Assembly (NCBI GenBank): GCA_023266435.1 | Contig: JAHFQF010000003.1 | Coordinates: 1-33,124 of the forward strand | Source of the DNA: Legionellales bacterium | Lineage (GTDB): Bacteria; Pseudomonadota; Gammaproteobacteria; Berkiellales; Berkiellaceae | Direction of reading: 5' to 3' | Length of the DNA: 33,124 nucleotides | In this document: in pieces, positions 30,073 to 33,124 of the stretch | Layout: each line of letters begins with the position of its first letter | Position numbering within the stretch: position 1 is the stretch's first letter | Translations under genes and position numbers: made by a program | Notes under the pieces: model-generated | Database searches by the model: none | What the model was told of the DNA's origin: nothing | Seen by the model: only the letters and a program-made list of their open reading frames with translations

Positions 30073-31330
30073 AAATTTTCAGATCAGCGCGCGCGCCTAA
30101 TGAGGCTGAAAAAAAGCCGACTATACCGAGCATACCGGATAGTGCCATGAGCATCCAGGGCGCCGTGTCATCCTGGAAATACTGCATCAATGACAGCGAT
30201 ACTAGGGGCGTGGTACCACCAAACACACTCATAGATAGGTTAAATACAAACGACACACCCGTAAATCTGACGTCTTTTTGAAAACTACCAATTAATAAAG
30301 CAAATAGTGGTCCCGCAACAAAAAAGACCACCATACCTAACGCAAATATGCCTATAAACACTGGGAATAAGTGTGCTGCCGTGAGTAGCATAAAGATAGG
30401 TTTAGCCAATAGCACGAGCCCACAGCAGCCTGCTAGAAAAATGCGATGACAGCCAAACCTATCGGATAGCATACCAAAAATAGGCACCCCAATACTTACC
30501 AACAGTAGCTCTAATGAGGTCAGCAGCATACTCTGTTGTAAAGAAAATCCATGTACTAGCGTCAGGAAGGTCGGCAAAAAAACTGTGGCCAAATAAATCG
30601 TGATGCACAAGCTGGCTGTCATTAGTGTTAATGCCGTTACATCACGCCGATGATGTTTCCAAAGCGCACAAACGGGGTTAACCTGCGTGCATGATTCCTT
30701 GGATGAGACAAGAGACAACCTAAATTTTAATGCAATAATACCCAGTATCAATGAAAACAAAAAAGGTAAGCGCCAAGCAAACGCTTTAATCTCTATTTCT
30801 GTGAAGAAAAAAAGCAAGGCGCCAACTACTAAAGAGCCTACTAATACACCAAAATACGCGCTGCCTAAAATAGCGGCGCCAACAAATCCTTTTTTTTCTG
30901 GTCCAAATACTTCAGACAGATACACAGCAGCACCAGCCTCCTCACCACTGACAGCAAATCCCTGTAGTAATCGACAACAGGTCAATAAGAGCGGAGCACA
31001 CATGCCTACAGAGTCATAAGTAGGCAATAAACCAATCATCACTGTAGATAAAGTGATGATCACAATAGAAAGGACTAAGGCAGGTTTTCTGCCTTTTTTG
31101 TCCCCAATATATCCAAAAAAGAGAGCACCCAATGGACGAGTCAAATAACCACTGGCAAATACACCAAAGGTAGACAACAGTGCAGGCAGTGTTGCTGTTT
31201 GCGGAAAGAAAAGCTGCGCAATATAGCTCGACAAAAAAGCGTAAACGATAAAGTCATAAAATTCATAGACATTGCCAAACAGCGTGGCATAGAATCTCTT
31301 ATCTTGAAACAGCGCAATCAATTGATTCAT
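30038..31330 (-). CDS. MFS transporter, metabolite:H+ symporter (ProP-like) family, paralog of the neighbour
   Basis: YLTRPLGALFFGYIGDKKGRKPALVLSIVIITLSTVMIGLLPTYDSVG; RLLQGFAVSGEEAGAAVYLSE. Confidence 0.88.
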   Translation of the reverse strand: MNQLIALFQDKRFYATLFGNVYEFYDFIVYAFLSSYIAQLFFPQTATLPALLSTFGVFASGYLTRPLGALFFGYIGDKKGRKPALVLSIVIITLSTVMIGLLPTYDSVGMCAPLLLTCCRLLQGFAVSGEEAGAAVYLSEVFGPEKKGFVGAAILGSAYFGVLVGSLVVGALLFFFTEIEIKAFAWRLPFLFSLILGIIALKFRLSLVSSKESCTQVNPVCALWKHHRRDVTALTLMTASLCITIYLATVFLPTFLTLVHGFSLQQSMLLTSLELLLVSIGVPIFGMLSDRFGCHRIFLAGCCGLVLLAKPIFMLLTAAHLFPVFIGIFALGMVVFFVAGPLFALLIGSFQKDVRFTGVSFVFNLSMSVFGGTTPLVSLSLMQYFQDDTAPWMLMALSGMLGIVGFFSASLGARADLKIFGKREQHHDAF

Positions 31331-31443
31331 AAATTAAGAAAGCTTTCTTATGTTGTAATGTGGTACTCGGCATTGTACGTTAATATCTCTGAAAAGGAAT
31401 CTTTTAGTCAGACAGAAAACAATTAATCGGGCGAGCAGATCGC

Positions 31444-31461
31444 ACCAACTAATAAGTTGGT
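31444..31461. repeat. Perfect short hairpin ACCAACT-AATA-AGTTGGT next to the IS remnant
   Basis: 7-bp perfect stem, 4-nt loop. Confidence 0.4.
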
Positions 31462-31493
31462 CAATTAGCTCATGCAGCTTGAAGCATTAAAAT

Positions 31494-32138
31494 TTTGAAA
31501 AATTGAGTGATGAAAATGCTGAGATAGCTGATTGGTTGATTCGATTAATGCGAAGCCAGCGCAATTGGGGGCTTTGGGATATGTTTTTCTTATCTGCGTA
31601 ATGTGAAGGGTTTTAAGTGGAATCACAAGCGTGTGTACAGGATTTACCGAGCACTATCGCTGAATCTGCGCATCAAGCCCAAGAAACGAAGAATCAGGGA
31701 AAAGCCGGCGGCATTGGCGGAGCCAGATGCAATCAATCAGTGCTGGTCGATGGACTTTATGCATGACCAATTGCAAAATGGCAGAAGCTTTCAACTATTG
31801 AATGTTATTGATGACTTTAATCGCGAAGGACTTGGTATTGAAGCAGACTTTTCATTACAACCTGTCGAGTGATCCGAACGTTAGAGCAGATCATGGAGTG
31901 GCGAGGTAAGCCAAAAATAATTCGATGCGACAACGGACCTGAATATATTAACGCGGAGTTAACTGAATGGAGCAAAAAGAACGGGATAAAGATTGCTTTC
32001 ATCCAACCAGGAAATCCGCAACAGAATGCCTATGTGGGGCGCTATAATCGAACTGCCCGATGTGACACCTTGCAAATAATGACCGAGCTCACCAAGGTAA
32101 AATGTGCTGTGAAAGAACACCATATGCACTTTGCTTGA
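31494..32138 (+). pseudogene. Decayed IS3-family transposase OrfB (rve integrase domain)
   Basis: [26 protein letters not shown] / [41 protein letters not shown]...[42 protein letters not shown] / [66 protein letters not shown]. Frame changes at about 31566-31571 (GGGGG run) and about 31866, then the C-terminus diverges. Confidence 0.9.
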
Positions 32139-32193
32139 CTTGAAGAAGGTGGGGCCGAAAAGAATACAGCTCAAATCTAACCGTACAGACGCT

Positions 32194-32295
32194 CTGGTAA
32201 AACCAGGAAACTGTCAGATCGGTTTTGAGCCACTACATATACAGTGTGAGATTAAGTCTGGTCTTTTAGAGCTTATAATGTGCTGGTTTTACCAG
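32194..32295. repeat. 13-bp inverted repeat pair CTGGTAAAACCAG / CTGGTTTTACCAG
   Basis: 32194-32206 and 32283-32295 are exact reverse complements. Each is itself a small CTGGT/ACCAG hairpin. Confidence 0.6.
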
Positions 32296-33031
32296 GGCCT
32301 TCTTTTGTTTTTACCGGCCCTGCAGTCATCGGAGATGGATTGGGCGAAGTCTGAGTCTGAGGCTGAGTTTTTAGTAAATTGAATGCTGCTGTCATTGGCG
32401 CATTCGCTTTTGTTAGAAAGACCGGTTCATTATCGGGGCGAGCTATTGGAAGTTCTTTTAGTGGAGTTTCGGCATGCTTAAAGGCTCGTCTTTCCTTTTC
32501 TTCTACAAGCCGACTCTGATGACTATCATCATGAAGTTTGGTCCCTGTGATTTCATCTATCTTCATATGTTTAGCATTGAGATCTTTCTCCAAATAAAAG
32601 TATATTTTTTCTCCGCTTTTGTTTCGAACACAGAGTCCCTCGGGTGCTAGCATAGCATATTTATCTGTTGCTAAAATCCGTTTAATCTCGCTCTTAATAT
32701 GCTCATCATTCACTTCTAGGACAACAAATTCTACTGCGTTAACAAGCTTAGGATGTCCAGCCGCATCTTTACGCATCCACGAACAATTAGCATGTATATT
32801 CATTTGATCAAGGATTTTTTCAATATCGCCAGTATTCTCTATATTAATTGAAACTTCAAGCACACTCACACCTTTTTTTCCCCCCTTGAAATACCTTTGG
32901 AGATCTTTGCGATGCTGTTCTAGCTGGATTATCTCTCGTGATTTTCTTAGGTTATAAACAGAGTCTATTCCCTCTTCGGGTAGCGTGTTTTCAGACCGTT
33001 CCGGAAGTTTATGTCCTTCAGCGAGATCCAT
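32273..33031 (-). CDS. Hypothetical protein (3' part of a probably longer, frameshifted or -1-PRF gene)
   Basis: 252-aa ORF with plausible composition. Upstream coding-like frame QLEEFQDAFSAAEAAYAERLKAFRAEQK joins via a -1 shift at A_AAA_AAC (33037-33043). Confidence 0.65.
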   Translation of the reverse strand: MDLAEGHKLPERSENTLPEEGIDSVYNLRKSREIIQLEQHRKDLQRYFKGGKKGVSVLEVSINIENTGDIEKILDQMNIHANCSWMRKDAAGHPKLVNAVEFVVLEVNDEHIKSEIKRILATDKYAMLAPEGLCVRNKSGEKIYFYLEKDLNAKHMKIDEITGTKLHDDSHQSRLVEEKERRAFKHAETPLKELPIARPDNEPVFLTKANAPMTAAFNLLKTQPQTQTSPNPSPMTAGPVKTKEGPGKTSTL

Positions 33032-33123
33032 AAGCCGTTTTTTTGTTCTGCCCTGAATGCTTTAAGCCTCTCAGCATAGGCTGCTTCAGCTGCAGAAAAA
33101 GCGTCTTGAAACTCTTCTAGTTG
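32966..33123 (-). CDS. Zero-frame reading frame entering from beyond the right edge (partial)
   Basis: Open in codons 33121-33123 downwards: QLEEFQDAFSAAEAAYAERLKAFRAEQKNGLWISLKDINFRNGLKTRYPKRE*, with TAG stop at 32966-32968. Confidence 0.5.
33037..33043 (-). promoter_or_regulatory. Candidate -1 programmed ribosomal frameshift slippery heptamer A_AAA_AAC
   Basis: Coding strand ...GAA CAA AAA AAC GGC...; phased X_XXY_YYZ; the -1 shift enters the 252-aa frame (AAA AAA CGG CTT ATG GAT). Confidence 0.45.
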
Positions 33124-33124
33124 T

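Noticed and set aside
30687-31019. 110-aa plus ORF inside the MFS gene
   Set aside because: Antisense to a well-supported transporter; hydrophilic translation is the expected complement of membrane codons.

Overview
This 33 kb window is a gammaproteobacterial chromosome segment. Protein flavour and gene order look Legionellales-like, but this is inference only. Most of it is conserved housekeeping DNA: xthA, pyrE, algC-type phosphomannomutase, dut, coaBC, rpmB-rpmG, an acyl-CoA desaturase, a YfhL-type ferredoxin, coaD, hemE, a DamX-like SPOR ATPase, aroK, pilQPONM, mrcA (PBP1A), mdh, rpmE, a GST, cinA and two MHS-type MFS transporters. The edges are accessory. The left edge has the 5' end of an IS630-like transposase next to an 832-aa repeat-containing protein of unknown function. 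The right edge has a decayed IS3-family transposase next to a 252-aa unknown ORF. The most interesting signals are: (1) a perfect 14-bp inverted repeat with a nested 5-bp stem whose 3' arm contains the Shine-Dalgarno of the 832-aa gene; (2) a canonical -1 slippery heptamer A_AAA_AAC that joins a coding-like reading frame from beyond the right edge to the 252-aa ORF; (3) a degenerate alpha-solenoid-like tandem repeat in the 832-aa protein; (4) two families of dispersed intergenic hairpin repeats; (5) apparent absence of aroB between aroK and damX. No rRNA, CRISPR array or prophage was seen, and no tRNA was recognised by eye.
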